A stretch of 64,000 nucleotides of DNA from assembly GCA_022661535.1 (NCBI GenBank), contig JAKULF010000005.1, positions 1,674,001-1,738,000 of the forward strand, read 5' to 3'. The notes under the pieces were generated by a model. That model saw only the letters and a list, made by a program, of their open reading frames with translations. It made no database searches and had not been told where the DNA came from. A program made the position numbers and the translations under genes. This document shows positions 33,601 to 46,626 of this stretch, piece by piece. How positions within the stretch are numbered: position 1 is the first letter of the stretch; each line of letters opens with the position of its first letter. The stretch is from Eutypa lata. Its lineage: Eukaryota; Ascomycota; Sordariomycetes; Xylariales; Diatrypaceae.

Positions 33601-34508
33601 ATCTTCTCGCCGGCGGTATAGGCATCCCGGTTCTCGTCTGTATCCTCAACGCCACCTTGGCGTGACTCTTCCAGCTCCTCTAAGAGCTCTTGGACGGCAA
33701 CTTGCTCTTTGTGGTAGTACGCATATTCCAAACACCTGCGCTCGCGATCCTTGTCTTGAAAGCCACGAAGTTCCTCTTTCTCCTCCTCCAGTTCGCTGAG
33801 TCGTTCCTTGATGTAGTCTAGCAGCTCGTCGATCTTTTCTCTTTTATTGTTGGTTTCTGTCATGATTTTGAGAGATTCAGTTCGTCGAGATTCGTAGACC
33901 TGGGTGCCAGCAACTTCTTTCAACAAAGCTAAACGATCCGATTCCTTCATGTTAGTCAAAGCCGTTACCCGGCCCTGGGGAACAATATAGTACGGATTCG
34001 AACTCGAGAAGCCGGCAGCTTCCAATAGATTTTGAACATCTTTCTTGGTGACAACCTTCTTATCAAGGGAGTATTCGTCCTTCTTCAAGCCAATTGTGCG
34101 TCGCAAAACAACTTCCTTATTACCGGTGGGGAATCGGTCGTCACTGTTGTCGAAGATAACTTCGACATAGGCTGACATGACGGCTGAACCGGAACCTTCA
34201 TGAAGTAAAGCCTGTCGCTCCTCACGAGCCATCTGGGTGTACGCATCGCTCAAAACGAATCTTATGGCGGCGAAGAAGTTGCTCTTGCCAGAACCGTTGC
34301 GACCGACGATGACGTTTGTACCAGGCGAGAAGGGCTCCATGACCATCTGGTCCTTGTAGCTGCGAAATAATTAGTGTCTATAGTCTTCTACATATATGAT
34401 CAACATGCAGCTCTTCCGTGCATGATCCGATAAGTTGGTTGACAAATAAAAGGTAAAAGGCGCTTCGTACCTCTTGAAGCCTTGAATGATAATCTGCTTG
34501 ATATACAT
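30689..34508 (-). CDS. SMC3: Cohesin subunit SMC3
   Basis: Four exons, 34508-34471, 34359-31539, 31482-31047 and 30987-30689, give 1,197 residues, the normal SMC3 length. The N-terminus [17 protein letters not shown] spans the first intron and leads to Walker [10 protein letters not shown] (residues 32-40). Lys105 and Lys106 in [10 protein letters not shown] are the pair acetylated by Eco1 in other species. Long coiled coils flank the hinge (roughly residues 510-670, with [22 protein letters not shown] and [14 protein letters not shown]). The C-terminal head has the ABC signature [19 protein letters not shown], split by the third intron, and Walker [16 protein letters not shown]. With SMC1 and a kleisin it forms the ring that holds sister chromatids. 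No lesion is visible. Confidence 0.97.
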
Positions 34509-37500
34509 GGTCGCAGAGGTTGCTGCCAGTCGGGCAGCTCGAACTCAATGTCGAAATATGTGTCGCGCAATCGCTATTAAGTGAAGTGAGTCGTGTATTT
34601 GGTTTGCGACGAGATTGTGGCGGGGTTGGACGGACGAGACTGCATTGGATCTTGTCACGTCAAGTCAAATAATAAATTTGGCTCAGGTTTGAGGGGATGG
34701 GACGCGTTGCGACAAGGCGCGCGTAAAAGTAACTGACCTGATCTGACCTTGCTTGTCTTGCAGTAGTTAGCGATTACCCAATAGGGCGACGGCGAAATAA
34801 TGTGGGGTTAGGTCATTTGAGTCCACACCTGGGCATTGGCAGGCTGGCAGGGCAGGCTGCATTTCAGCCACAACTTCAACTACCTACCTAATCAGCTACT
34901 AGTAGTAGTTATCTACATATCTATGACCGATATGCTTATAGGAGAAATCCCGCTTATACATTCTATTTTCGATCTTGACCTTCAGTGTTGGATCTGACAA
35001 GACGGGTCGATATTCATTGGAGGTGCTCCTGCAAGGGCGGAAGAGCTACCTTACAGAAGACAGATGGAATACCAGATGACTTTGCATTTGTTGGATGATC
35101 ATATACCGGAGATCCGGTTCTCCCCTGTTACTTCATACATAGGTAGTTAGTTAGTTGCCTTGGTTTATATGACAGGCATGTAGTTATTCGGCTAGATAGG
35201 TATTCCTATGGATTGGGAACCTCGGAGAATTATTTAGACACGTTTAATGTGCATACCTCGGAACGGTTGTTGATGAATGGATTGTGTCTGGTCCAAAGTT
35301 CTTAACGGGAGGCCGAGTCTTCGTCAGCGCCTGTCTTATATGGCCGGCCAGGACAGCCGTGACGATCACGAGTCCTTCTGATCCCTGTCTCATCCATGTA
35401 GGCCATCGGTAATCGTCAGCTCCAGCTATCTATCTACATACCCGATTTTTCACGGTTAATAGCTGTTTGAGGTTTGTTCTTGCACCATCGGGACTAGATG
35501 TTCTCTCCCTGCTGTAACGCGTGTCACAGACATCAAAGCCTGCGGAGTGGATCAATACGTGCAGCTCGGGGCTTTTTTTTTTACGAGCCTACAAATTACA
35601 TACATGACAGCAGTGCATGTAAGTCTTCAGGCATCAGATGAATCACAGTGATATATGCCTACTTACATATAGGCAGGTATAGGCTAGGTAGGCATTTCCA
35701 AATTTTGATCTCTTTTCCTTGGCATCCAGAACAATCTTGCTTGCATCCGACCTCACATGCGCTAATATACTTCTAAAGCAGCTCCTGTTAGGTCAATATT
35801 AGGTGCAGCTACGTTTCAGGATGCGGAATCTTTCAAGTCCTATGCGATGCCGTCATACCGATCGTCTTTCTGCAAACATGTCTCGAAACAGCCAGCATCA
35901 TCAACTGATATGAAGCTGAAGCCTGCACTACACGCCTTGTTTGTTGTTCGTCCATTGGGGTTTTCTAAGCCAAGGAACATCTACCTTTATGTAGCATAGG
36001 CTGATACCCCATGCACATAGGACTGTGAGTTACCTGGTTACATAGGTAAAGATAACTAAACCGACATTAAAGGTTCATGATGAAGATACCTATTAGTTCC
36101 CAGCAAGGCAATCTAGTAATCTAGTGTAATCTAGTAATCTACACCTTGGAACATCGTGAACGTTGTTAATAGCGCTAGAACCCATGAGAAAATTTGCTAA
36201 GAGCAGACGAAACCCTTATGGGTGTAGGTTTGAGATAGATCGGCACTAATCAATAAGCGAATGAGCAAACGCGCGCAAATGCAATTGTGTGTCTACATAC
36301 ATGTACAATACCTATGACTACCTAGGTACAGGAAGGATAAAGCTGCATGACTATGTCTACGTGTAATGTACGGTCTTCGACCTCATTTGTCATTGTATTG
36401 CGAAAGAAAACAAAAAATGAAATAGAAGCTTCTATTCCGTATGTGACTCTATAAGAGTCATAGTGAATTTTTTTACCTTTTTTCTTTTGTTGCTCAGCTC
36501 TTTAATAAAATGCAACTGTGAAAAGTGGCACAGGCAACTGCTTGACTGCTTGACTGCCTTGACTCAAGCCACGGGACGCACACTAGAGAAGCTAGGGCTA
36601 CACGTACATATGATTGGGGGCTGCCGACTGGCAAGGATTTAGTACTGAGGCTGGCAGACTGTCAAATAACTGTGAAATTAAGGTGCCACTTGAACCCGGC
36701 AGTTGGCAAAGCTTAGACCAGTTAGAACACGAAAGAAGGGGGGAATGGGGGAGACATGCCGGCCAACGTGTATAAAAGTACGGCATAGACATATTAGAGG
36801 TCACTACCGCCCACTTCGCAAAAAGCCCTCCAAACTCGCTGCATCCCGCAATTTTTTCGACAAGCCCTCCCCCCCTCCACAAGCTGCATCCTCAACACCT
36901 AGACACCGCAGCCAGCCAGCACAGCCCCTGCGCTTATTGAACTTTAAAAGGACAATAGCAACGCACGCACGTACCACCGCATCTCGACCCGTATTAATTT
37001 ACCATCTTGACATTCAAGCACCAATTAAGTTTAAGTACAGCAGCAGCCATCGACGCTGGCGCCGACGATACATACAAAATTAATGATTTTATATCAGCCT
37101 TTTTGATTGATAAAATCATTTCCCCCCCCTTTGCGACTCGCTTAGATTCTCTGGCATTGATAATCGCATCGCATCTATCCCTGATTGATATTTATCTCCT
37201 CGGTATTTCTCTAAACGCGCCATAAGAGGAAACCAAAACGCAACCCCCCTTACAGACCCTTGTATATGCATCTCATTCACAAGGCTCGGTTTGGTTTTTG
37301 ACTTTCAAGCTTCACGACCTAGCGTGCCGGGTAAGTACATAACGAATTCATGTAAGCCCATTCCAGCTGCCCGCGTCCCAACGGCACATTCTTTCCTTTC
37401 CATGACATCATTTCAGCCATTTTCACCCACCCGTCCTCATGGTCATAATCATGGTCATGATCATGATATCCGATTAACTCACGCCGTTGCTGCCTGCCAT

Positions 37501-37947
37501 GATCCTCCAGTCAGGGTGGGCAGATAACTTGTGTTGTATGTGAGCTCGTCCAAGCTATGCAATTTCGACCATCGTACAATTTCATGAGGCTTTGTAGGGC
37601 GTCAATAGCATATTAGCACAGCCTCTCAACGGTCTCGCCCAGACCATGGCTATTCTTTGTTCGGTTGCAACAACTTTAATTAGTTGGGCCAATTGGACGT
37701 TGCACTGCGTCCATATTTGTCCACCCACTTGCATATCACCCTGTCACCCCAGCCTATAGGTCATCACGTCTATCCACAGCCCCATTCTTTCTCCAGGCGC
37801 AATAGTATATGAAATACACGCAAGACCACACAAGGCTCATGAACTATGTAATAGAGACTGACTTAAGGCCTTTCTTTGCAGTAACGGTAATAATAAAATG
37901 ACACTTAACCATATATTGGCACTACAGCCTAGAAGTAATTAGTAAGG
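34509..37947. other. 3.4-kb divergent promoter region of SMC3 and MOT1
   Basis: Rich in short TAGGTA/TACCTA words between about 34860 and 36370. A pyrimidine-rich stretch at 36830-37330, ending with a GTAAGTAC donor-like site at 37331, looks like a transcribed plus-strand leader. It is followed by a 41-codon frame at 37402-37527 with a His-rich patch (HGHNHGHDHD). Whether this is a small gene, an uORF-like element or chance is undecided. Confidence 0.4.
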
Positions 37948-40900
37948 ATGGCGTCTAGGTAAGCATCATTCCTTCAAGTATATTATACATATACATAGTC
38001 AGACACCGTCAGACATCGCTAACTCTGTGCAACAGACTCGATCGTCTCGTCACGTGAGTAACACGACTCTTTTATTCTCTTTTTGTCCTGTTCTGGCTCA
38101 AGTCTAGGATTGGGTTGTTCCCAGTACAGACCGGTCTTTCTTGGTACACAATGCGGCTTGGTAGCAAACTAACCAGGCTTCATATCTGACACGAAAGATA
38201 TCATCGCCTCCAGCAGTGCACTTCACGGAGGCCATGGACCAATTTTTATTTACGCCTAAATCTAAGCTAGAATCGAAGCTGACGTGGTTGTAGGATCCTC
38301 GAGACAGGAAGCACCAAATTGATCAAAGATACTGCTGTCAATCAATTAGCAGACTGGCAGAAACAACACCCCGAAGAACTCTTTAACCTTCTCTCCAGAG
38401 TAGTGCCATATCTTCGCCACAAGGACTGGGATACTCGAGCAACGTCGGCAAAGGCTCTTGGCAAGATCATTGAGAATGCTGCTTTGTATGACCCAAATGA
38501 GGATGAAGACCAGTCAATCTCTAAGCAGGAGGCTCTACCAGAGAATAGCCATGTGAAGAAGGAAGAAGTGGTCGAGCCTGCGTTACCTCAAGAAGATTAT
38601 TTTTCACCTACATCTCTAGACGTTTCAACGATCTTGAGATACGGCCGGGAATTACTGAGAACAGGCAATGTAGATTACGGTCTGGCTAATCTTACCTTAG
38701 AGCCTACAGCGCGGCTCGCACATCAAAAGAAGACTCTCGTGGGTCGACTTGGTCTCTTAGGAAGACGCTTTGAGGATGATGAAATACCCGCCCACATTGA
38801 AAAATCCGCCAGTCCTGCCACACCTCAAGACACGAACTCTACTTCCAATGGTTTGGCGCGCCAGGATAGTCTCAACGTTCCGACGCCAAGCCAAGGCACT
38901 GATGAATCTGGGCTAAGCGCTCGACAGTTGAATGTGCTGAAACGAAAGCGTAAGAGGGACGCACAAAAAGCTGCCCAAGGGAAAGTCGGCTTCGGCGACT
39001 TGTCGATCCGCCGTTCTTTCACGGCAGGGTCCGATGGTCTCGATGATACTCCCATGCCCGATGCCGACTCGAAGAAGAATGCAAAGACCGATTACTTTAG
39101 TCTCGACCGGCCCGCTGATGTAGACGAGGAGAAGAAGATCGTGTCAGAGTTCAAGGGTCCTGTAGTACCCATCAAAACCGAGATTGAAGTGGAGGATGAG
39201 CTACAGGGCGCAGAGTGGCCATACGAGCGTCTATGCGACTTTCTGAAGATTGACATATTTGATGCACAATGGGAGACGAGACACGGTGCCGCCCTAGGGC
39301 TCAGGGAGATCCTTCGAGTCCATGGTGGGGGAGCCGGTCGGTTACGAGGAAAATCAAAGACCGAGAATGACTCTCTGAATCGCAGATGGCTTGACGATAT
39401 TGCTTGCCGGCTTTGTTGTGTGCTCATGCTCGACAGGTTCACCGATTACGCTTCCGATACCTCTGTTGCACCCATAAGGGAAACTGTTGGCCAGACGTTA
39501 GGCTCGTGTCTAAAGCATGTGCCGCCGGAATCGGTCTACACCATCTACCAAATCCTGCTGAGAATGGTAATGCAGCAGGATCTTAGCCTAGAAAAGCCCG
39601 TCTGGGCTGTCTGCCATGGTGGTATGGTAGGCCTCCGATACGTAGTAGCAGTCAGAAAGGATTTGCTTCTGCAACACAGCGACATGATTGATGGCGTGAT
39701 CCAAGCTGTCATGAAAGGTCTCGGCGATAGTGATGACGACGTTCGGTCCGTTAGTGCGGCAACATTAATCCCCATAGCGCGGGAGTTTGTTGGGCTCCGT
39801 CCAACCGCCTTGGACGAGCTTATTGCCATCGTCTGGGAGAGTTTATCCAGCTTAGGTGATGATTTGAGTGCTAGCACTGGCAAGATCATGGACCTCCTAG
39901 CTACGTTGTGCAGCTTCCCAGAGGTTTTAGAAGCGATGAAACAGTCTGCGGAGCAAGACGAAGAGAGATCATTCACTCTTCTAGTGCCACGATTATACCC
40001 ATTCCTGCGACACACGATCACCTCTGTCCGTCTTGCAGTCCTCAAAGCGCTAATGACGTTCGTAAATCTTGGCGAGGAATCGCAAGGCTGGCTTGACGGT
40101 AGAACCCTTCGACTAATATTTCAAAATATACTTGTGGAGCGAGACCCAACCACATTGAACATGTCCATGGAACTTTGGGTCGCATTAGTGAGGTGTTTGG
40201 CAAGGAAACCCGAAGTTCTTGCCAACGAATTTGCGCCGCACATCGATGCTCTTATGCAACTTACTCTACACCCTATCGGGGTGGCGCGCAACCCCATACC
40301 AATGAACGGCGGCCTCTTCCAGAAACCATCAGGCGGTACGTATCAGGTGCGCGGGTTCATCCCTCCCGTAGCGCGCAAAGGCTCTGAACCTGAAGGGGGC
40401 GAGCGAGCCACGAAACGCCGGAGAAAATCGACCAAAATCGACGAAGTGCCTACATCCTCACACTCGCATGATCTTGATGGCCATATGATGCAGGGAGATG
40501 TAGACCTAGTTGGCATGGACACTCTCATTAGGTCCCGCGTATCGGCTGCTTCCGCCATGGGATTGATCATGGCCGTCGTCCCGCAACCGTTCTTAGATGC
40601 GTTTGACGCAACGCTAATCCCGGGTCTAACTTCTTCCTTTTCTTCGACTCAGCTGAGTGCCTGTGTTGTCATAGATGAGTACGCTCGGAACTGCGCCACT
40701 TCGCAGGCTGATACCTCGAGATATGTCAACGAATTGCAGAAGATCATCGATTCTGATCGGCCGGCACAGTATCAAGACCTCGTGACCTATGTTCAGCGAG
40801 TCCGGTCTCAGTGCCAACAGCTTATGAACCTCTTCCGAGACCATGGAAAGGTTGCGCAGCATAAGCTACCTACCCTAGCTGTATTAGTTCAAGGCGAGGC

Positions 40901-43900
40901 CGAAGCCGGCCCGAATGCCTTCTCTCTTGTCACTGCTGAAAAGTGTATAACGGATGACTATGATCGACTAAAGAAGGCGATGGCCCCTGCGCAGCGGTTA
41001 ATTGCTAGTACACAACTTAACGATGCCCGTATAGCCACCGTAACAGCGATCGACGAAGCTAAGTCTATCAAGGATGCTCGTGACATCCGTATCAAAGCCG
41101 CGGCAGCTTGTGCGCTCATTGCGGTGAAGGTGCTACCTAAAAAGCCAAGTCCTCTCATTAAGGGCATTATGGATAGCATTAAGCTTGAAGAGAGCCAGCA
41201 ACTCCAGAGCCGCTCTGCTGAGACAATTGGCCGCTTAGTTCAGCTATTCACTGAAAAGGGGCGTCGGGCCCCAGCTGATAAAGTTGTCGCCAACCTAGTC
41301 AAGTTCTCTTGCGTCGAGGTTGCCGAGACACCTGAATTCCCCCAGCATGCTGCTAAGACCAGTAACATCCTATCCATGCAGAAGGAAGAAGATCGGGTAG
41401 ACCATGGTGCTGACGCGGCCAAGTTCGCGCTTGAAGCGAAAGCCGCTCGCATAACACGACGTGGCGCCAAGGAGGCTCTTGAGATCCTCGCTCGCACCTT
41501 TGGTGCAGAACTATTCAACATGGTGTCCAGTTTAAGGACCTTCATGGAGAATCCATTGCTGAAGGCGTTTTCTGGGGATCTACCTGCAGAAGCGAAGGAT
41601 CCCGAGAATACACTTGGACAGGAGATCGTCGATGCAATGTCGGTCATCCGGACTCTGACTCCTACTATCGATGTGCAACTTCACCCGTTTATCATGCAAC
41701 AAGTGCCTCTCATCATTAAATCTCTTCACTCGGAGTTGTCAGTCTTCCGCTACATGGCTGCGAAATGCTTAGCAACAATATGTAGCGTCATCACTATCGA
41801 GGGGATGACCGCCTTGGTAGAAAAGGTGCTACCCTCCATTAGCAATCCTCTAGACCTCAACTTCCGTCAAGGCGCGATCGAAGTCATCTACCATCTGATT
41901 GCGGTCATGGGAGATGGTATTTTACCATATGTCATCTTCCTGATTGTGCCTGTCCTAGGTCGCATGAGCGATTCAGACAACGATATCCGTCTCATCGCAA
42001 CTACCTCGTTTGCTACATTGGTGAAGCTCGTACCTCTTGAGGCTGGCATTCCAGACCCTCCAGGCCTCTCGGAAGAGCTCCTTAGAGGTAGAGATCGAGA
42101 ACGAACCTTCATTGCTCAGCTCCTTGATCCCAAGAAGGTCGAGCCATTCAAAATTCCCGTGGCCATCAATGCAGAACTACGCTCTTATCAGCAGGACGGT
42201 GTTAACTGGTTACATTTTCTCAACAAATACCATCTACATGGTATTCTTTGCGATGATATGGGTCTGGGAAAGACTCTTCAGACCATTTGCATTGTCGCAA
42301 GTGATCATTATAACAGAGCGGAAGAGTTTAAGAAGACAGGCGCTTCCGATGTTCGGAAGCTTCCCTCTCTTATCGTCTGCCCACCGACCCTCTCAGGGCA
42401 TTGGCAGCAAGAAATCAAAGCATATGCGCCATTCCTGAATGTCACCGCCTTCGTTGGCCCACCAGCTGAGCGAAGGGCCAAAGCTGCGCAATTCGCGACG
42501 ACCGATTTAGTTATCACGTCGTACGAAGTTTGCCGTAATGACACCGAATACCTTGAGAAAGAGAATTGGAATTATATTGTCCTGGACGAGGGTCATCTAA
42601 TCAAAAACCCCAAAGCAAAGATCAGCATGGCAGTGAAGAGGCTCATTAGCAATCACCGGCTTATCCTGACGGGTACACCCATTCAAAACAACGTGCTAGA
42701 ACTTTGGTCTTTATTCGACTTCCTTATGCCAGGATTCTTAGGTGCCGAGAAGGTATTTTTAGACCGTTTCGCGAAACCGATTGCTGCAAGTCGATTCAGC
42801 AAGGCTTCGTCGAAGGAGCAAGAAGCTGGCGCTCTAGCCATCGAAGCTCTACACAAGCAAGTTCTACCATTCCTACTTCGACGTCTCAAAGAGGAAGTGC
42901 TTGATGATCTACCACCCAAGATCCTTCAGAATTATTACTGCGACCTTAGCGATCTACAGAAGAAGTTGTTCGAGGATTTCACCAAGAGGCAAGGCAAGAA
43001 GCTCCAGACTGAAGCTGGTCGGGATGATAAGGAGGCCAAGCAGCACATATTCCAGGCTCTGCAGTATATGCGGAAACTCTGCAATTCCCCAGCACTTGTT
43101 ATGACGCCCAACAATAGGCTTTACGAAGACACTCAGCGTTTGCTCGCCAAGCAAAACACTACGGTAGAGGATGCTGCTCATGCTCCCAAACTCACTGCGC
43201 TCAGGGACCTCCTAATAGATTGCGGTATTGGGGTCGAAGGAACTGATTCAAGCGATCCCCTCTATCAACCTATCAAACCCCACCGTGCTCTAATTTTCTG
43301 TCAAATGAAGGAGATGTTGGACATGGTCCAGAATACCGTTCTCAAGAAGCTGCTTCCGTCTGTGTCGTATCTCAGGCTAGACGGTTCAGTCGAGGCCAAC
43401 AAGCGACAAGATATCGTGAATAAATTTAACAAGGATCCATCTTACGACTGCTTGCTACTCACAACCAGTGTGGGTGGTCTCGGCCTCAACTTAACAGGTG
43501 CCGATACAGTTATCTTCGTCGAACATGATTGGAACCCGCAAAGAGATCTACAAGCTATGGACCGCGCTCATCGTATCGGTCAGAAGAAGGTCGTCAACGT
43601 CTATAGGCTCATTACCCGCGGTACACTGGAGGAGAAGATCTTGAATCTCCAAGCATTCAAGATTGATGTAGCCTCCACTGTTGTGAACCAACAGAACGCG
43701 GGATTAGGCACAATGGTAAGTTGCTCTGTACCGTCTTTGCTCCCTGCAAGAAAATGATGAATGTATGACTAACCAAGTTATTAATTAGGACACCGATCAG
43801 ATATTAGACCTCTTTAACCTCGGCGATGCAGGACCGAATCTCATAACGGACAAGCCACAAGGGGCAATGGAGGGACGCGAAGAAGATATGGTAGATGTGG

Positions 43901-44022
43901 AGACAGGCGATGTGCGCGCCCCGGGGAAGAAGGGGTGGATGGACGAACTGGGAGAGCTCTACTCGGCCCGGGAGTACGAGGACAGCTTCGATCTCGACGG
44001 CTTCCTCAAGACTATGAATTAA
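37948..44022 (+). CDS. MOT1: MOT1/BTAF1, Swi2/Snf2 ATPase that removes TBP from DNA
   Basis: Four exons: 37948-37958 (11 bases), 38036-38053 (18 bases), 38294-43715 and 43789-44022, giving 1,894 residues, the usual length. The two tiny exons are supported because they rebuild the conserved N-terminus MASRLDRLVTILETGSTKLI. Residues about 1-1,250 form HEAT repeats that grip TBP (e.g. VVPYLRHKDWDTRATSAKAL). The Snf2 ATPase follows from about residue 1,300 with DDMGLGKTLQ, DEGHLIKN in place of DEAH, LTGTPIQNN, and helicase C motifs TSVGGLGLNLTGADTVIF and AMDRAHRIGQKK. The last exon adds the conserved tail DTDQILDLFNL and SFDLDGFLKTMN. It uses ATP to strip TBP from DNA, recycling it between promoters, in the nucleus. 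It is divergent from SMC3 across 3.4 kb. Confidence 0.97.
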
Positions 44023-44652
44023 GCCGATTTGATTGGTTGGTCAGTTGATTGATTGATGCGACACCACGGAATGAAGGGCGGACACCAGCACGTCCCCGTT
44101 GCGGTGTCGTGAGCATGGCATAGCATAGCATTTGTGTATATTGTACTCTACTCCAGAATGGATGGATGATGCGCGGGGATAGATGCCATCCATCCATTAA
44201 ATATCGGTTATTCATGGAGAGGAATGAGGGAGGGGTGAATATCTCCCCCGCCTCCTGCGATGTTTTTTTTCCAACACAAATACAAGTTCCCATGCTACTG
44301 TGATGGCCGTGCTTGAAGTGATGGAACGAACACCTGATACTTTTCCGATAGTAGTACATCGAGTAATATTTTAGTTTCATTCGTTCATTTCATGAAATTG
44401 CATAACGATCTCCGCCCGTCAATTAACTAGCGGTTTCTCTGAGTTAAGTACCAACTCCAGCCTACGTACATAGAAGGGGTCCCTACACGCCTGCCCACCC
44501 AGCTAGAGAAATGCCAGTTCAAGAACCTTCACCGTCCCATCCGCCCTCGCCCCTCCAGGGCTAAGTAGCTACATAGGTAAGTAAGAGTAGTGTGTGACTA
44601 ACTAACTTTGACTACTTACTTACTTAGTTACCTATCTAGATAGTTCAACTAA
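44023..44652. other. Convergent 3' flanks of MOT1 and the tandem-unit gene
   Basis: Contains TAGGTAAGTAAG-type words and no supported gene. The frame at 44012-44380 on the minus strand is a shadow. Confidence 0.5.
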
Positions 44653-45033
44653 TCAGAATCTCCACTGCTTCCCCCCAGACCGTCTCGATCGCGCATTAGC
44701 AGCAGCTATGGCAGCAGCTATGCGTCCCATCCCTCCTATACTACCGCCACGACCACGACCACGACCACGACCACCGACCCTTCTCTGGTTGGCTAGCACT
44801 GGTCTGGCTGCTGGTCGTCGTGATGCTGCTGCTGCTGCTGCTGTTGTTGCCGTCGTCTTGGGTTTCTTCCTGTTCGGCTGATTGTCCTCGTTCTGGTCGT
44901 CGTCGTTCCCCTTGCCCTTTGGTGGCAGAGCTCTCTTCCCGTTGCTGTTGGTGCCGGTAGTAGGTCGTCGTTGGTTTTTCTGTTGAGCGGAGGTGTGGGG
45001 GTGGGGTGAGTCTTCTTCTTCTTCTTCTTCTTC

Positions 45034-45069
<36 letters not shown>

Positions 45070-46626
45070 CGAGGAGGAAGAGTCTGAATCTGAGTCCGAG
45101 TCGAGAGTCAGGTCGATTACCTTGCTCTTCTGTAGTCGTTGTCCGCCCCGTCCTGGACCGTTGCTAGGGCGCTTGGGATTGCGGGCTGGGTCGGGAGAGG
45201 GACAGGGAGAGGGGGAGTCCTCTAGGACAGATAGAGAGGAAGATCGGGGTGAAATGGAACGGTCGTATCGATCTCTTTGTATCTTGTCAAACGCGTGATA
45301 AGGGAAGTTGATCCCGGGGCGGTGTTGCTGGATCTTAGCCACGATGGTTTCTCCCCTGCTATTCTCTGCTGTCTCGTCCTGCTGTTGCGGCTTAGCGGTA
45401 GTGACGGTAGTAGTGGTGGTAGTAGTGGTAGGGGCTTCGTTAGGTGATGATGATTGGATAGGGAAAATGGCGGAAGTCGTCAAGTCTTGAGAGCTGTTGT
45501 TGTTGCTGTCGTCATCGTTGATAAAATTGACGATAGGTGGTTGAGACGAAACCGATGGTGACGATGGCAGCGACAAGCTGGTAGTAGCACTGGCATCATT
45601 GGCATTGACCGACTTGCTCCTTCCGCCTTCACTGCGCTTCTTCTCCTTCTTCGTCGTCGTCGTCGTGTCGCGTAGCTTCAGGGCCTTCGCAAAAGACTGA
45701 GACTCATCGTTACTCTCGTCATCGTCGCAACAGAGGTCAATCTGAGGCACCCGACCCTCATCTTTGGTCCTAACGTGGGCGAGTAGGTCAGAGAGTGTCG
45801 AGCCCTGCGCGGATACGGGCGCCTGCTCCTGGTACGTGGAGGTCACGGCGCCGTCGATCAGGTGCTTAAGTATGTTCTCGGTTGCCTTTTCTTCTTCTAA
45901 TGCCTCTCGGTTGGTGTCCCAGGTTACGACTTCGTCCGTGAGGTCTTGGAGGATCTCTTCCACGACATTGGACTCGTCTTCGTTGGTGGGATCGTGGGTA
46001 GTGGGTTCATGAGGCGTGGTATCGCTAGAAGTGGGATCGTGAACAGTGGGATCGTGAATAATAGGATCGTGAGTAATGATGGTAGGAATGGTTGGGTATG
46101 CAGCAAGAGTGTCATCGACGAGCCTTCTGACAATCTCCTCGATTACGGATGCCACCTCATAATCATCGTCAGTGGTGGTGGTGGTGGTGGTGGTGACAGG
46201 TTGATGATCTTCTATTTTGCCCTGGTCTCCAATATTGTACTCCTCTTCGTTGATAGGATCATCAGCAGTAGTGGAATCATGAGTAATGATGTCAGGAACG
46301 GTCGGGTGTGCGGCAAGAGTTTCATCGACAAGACTTCTAACTATCTCCTCGATTACGGTCGCCGTCTCATAATCCTCGTCGGTGGTGATCGTAATGGTGA
46401 TAGGCTGATGATCTTCCATTTTGCTCTGGTCTCCGATATTGCACTCGCCTTGGTTGATAGTATCACTAGTAGTAGTGGAATCATAAGTAATGATGTCAGG
46501 AATGATCGGGTGTGCGACAAGAGCGTCATCGACAAGGCTATTGAGCATCTCTTCGATCTCGGACCCCGTCACCTCGTGGTGGTCGTCGGTGGTGACAGTG
46601 GTAGTGGTAGGCTGATGGTTTTCCAT
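44653..46626 (-). CDS. Low-complexity acidic protein with three tandem units, unknown function
   Basis: Single exon. The first ATG is 46626-46624, giving 657 residues. Residues about 1-205 are three tandem units of roughly 68 residues, each with DHQP, a Thr run, an acidic patch, a helix-like core (IEEIVRSLVDETLAAHP in unit 2) and IITHDSTT. Two shorter echoes of the core follow (VVEEILQDLTDEVV, ENILKHLIDGAV). The middle is Ser/Thr-rich; a Ser16-Glu7 tract lies at about residue 525-550; the C-terminus is basic with an RGG-like stretch (GGRGRGRGRGG) and RRSGGKQWRF. A PNRKKPKTT piece could be a nuclear localisation signal. I recognise no domain. The mix of acidic, Ser-rich and RGG segments suggests a disordered nuclear or RNA-associated protein, which is inference only. 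Confidence 0.65.
45011..45069. repeat. CTT and GAT trinucleotide repeats inside a CDS
   Basis: A (CTT)n run followed by a (GAT)n run. On the minus strand these encode the Glu and Ser homopolymers of the tandem-unit protein, so length change would be in frame. Confidence 0.85.

Noticed and set aside
36703..37083. 126-codon plus frame, basic protein
   Set aside because: It starts at TTG and its composition follows the C/A-rich leader-like DNA rather than a protein family.
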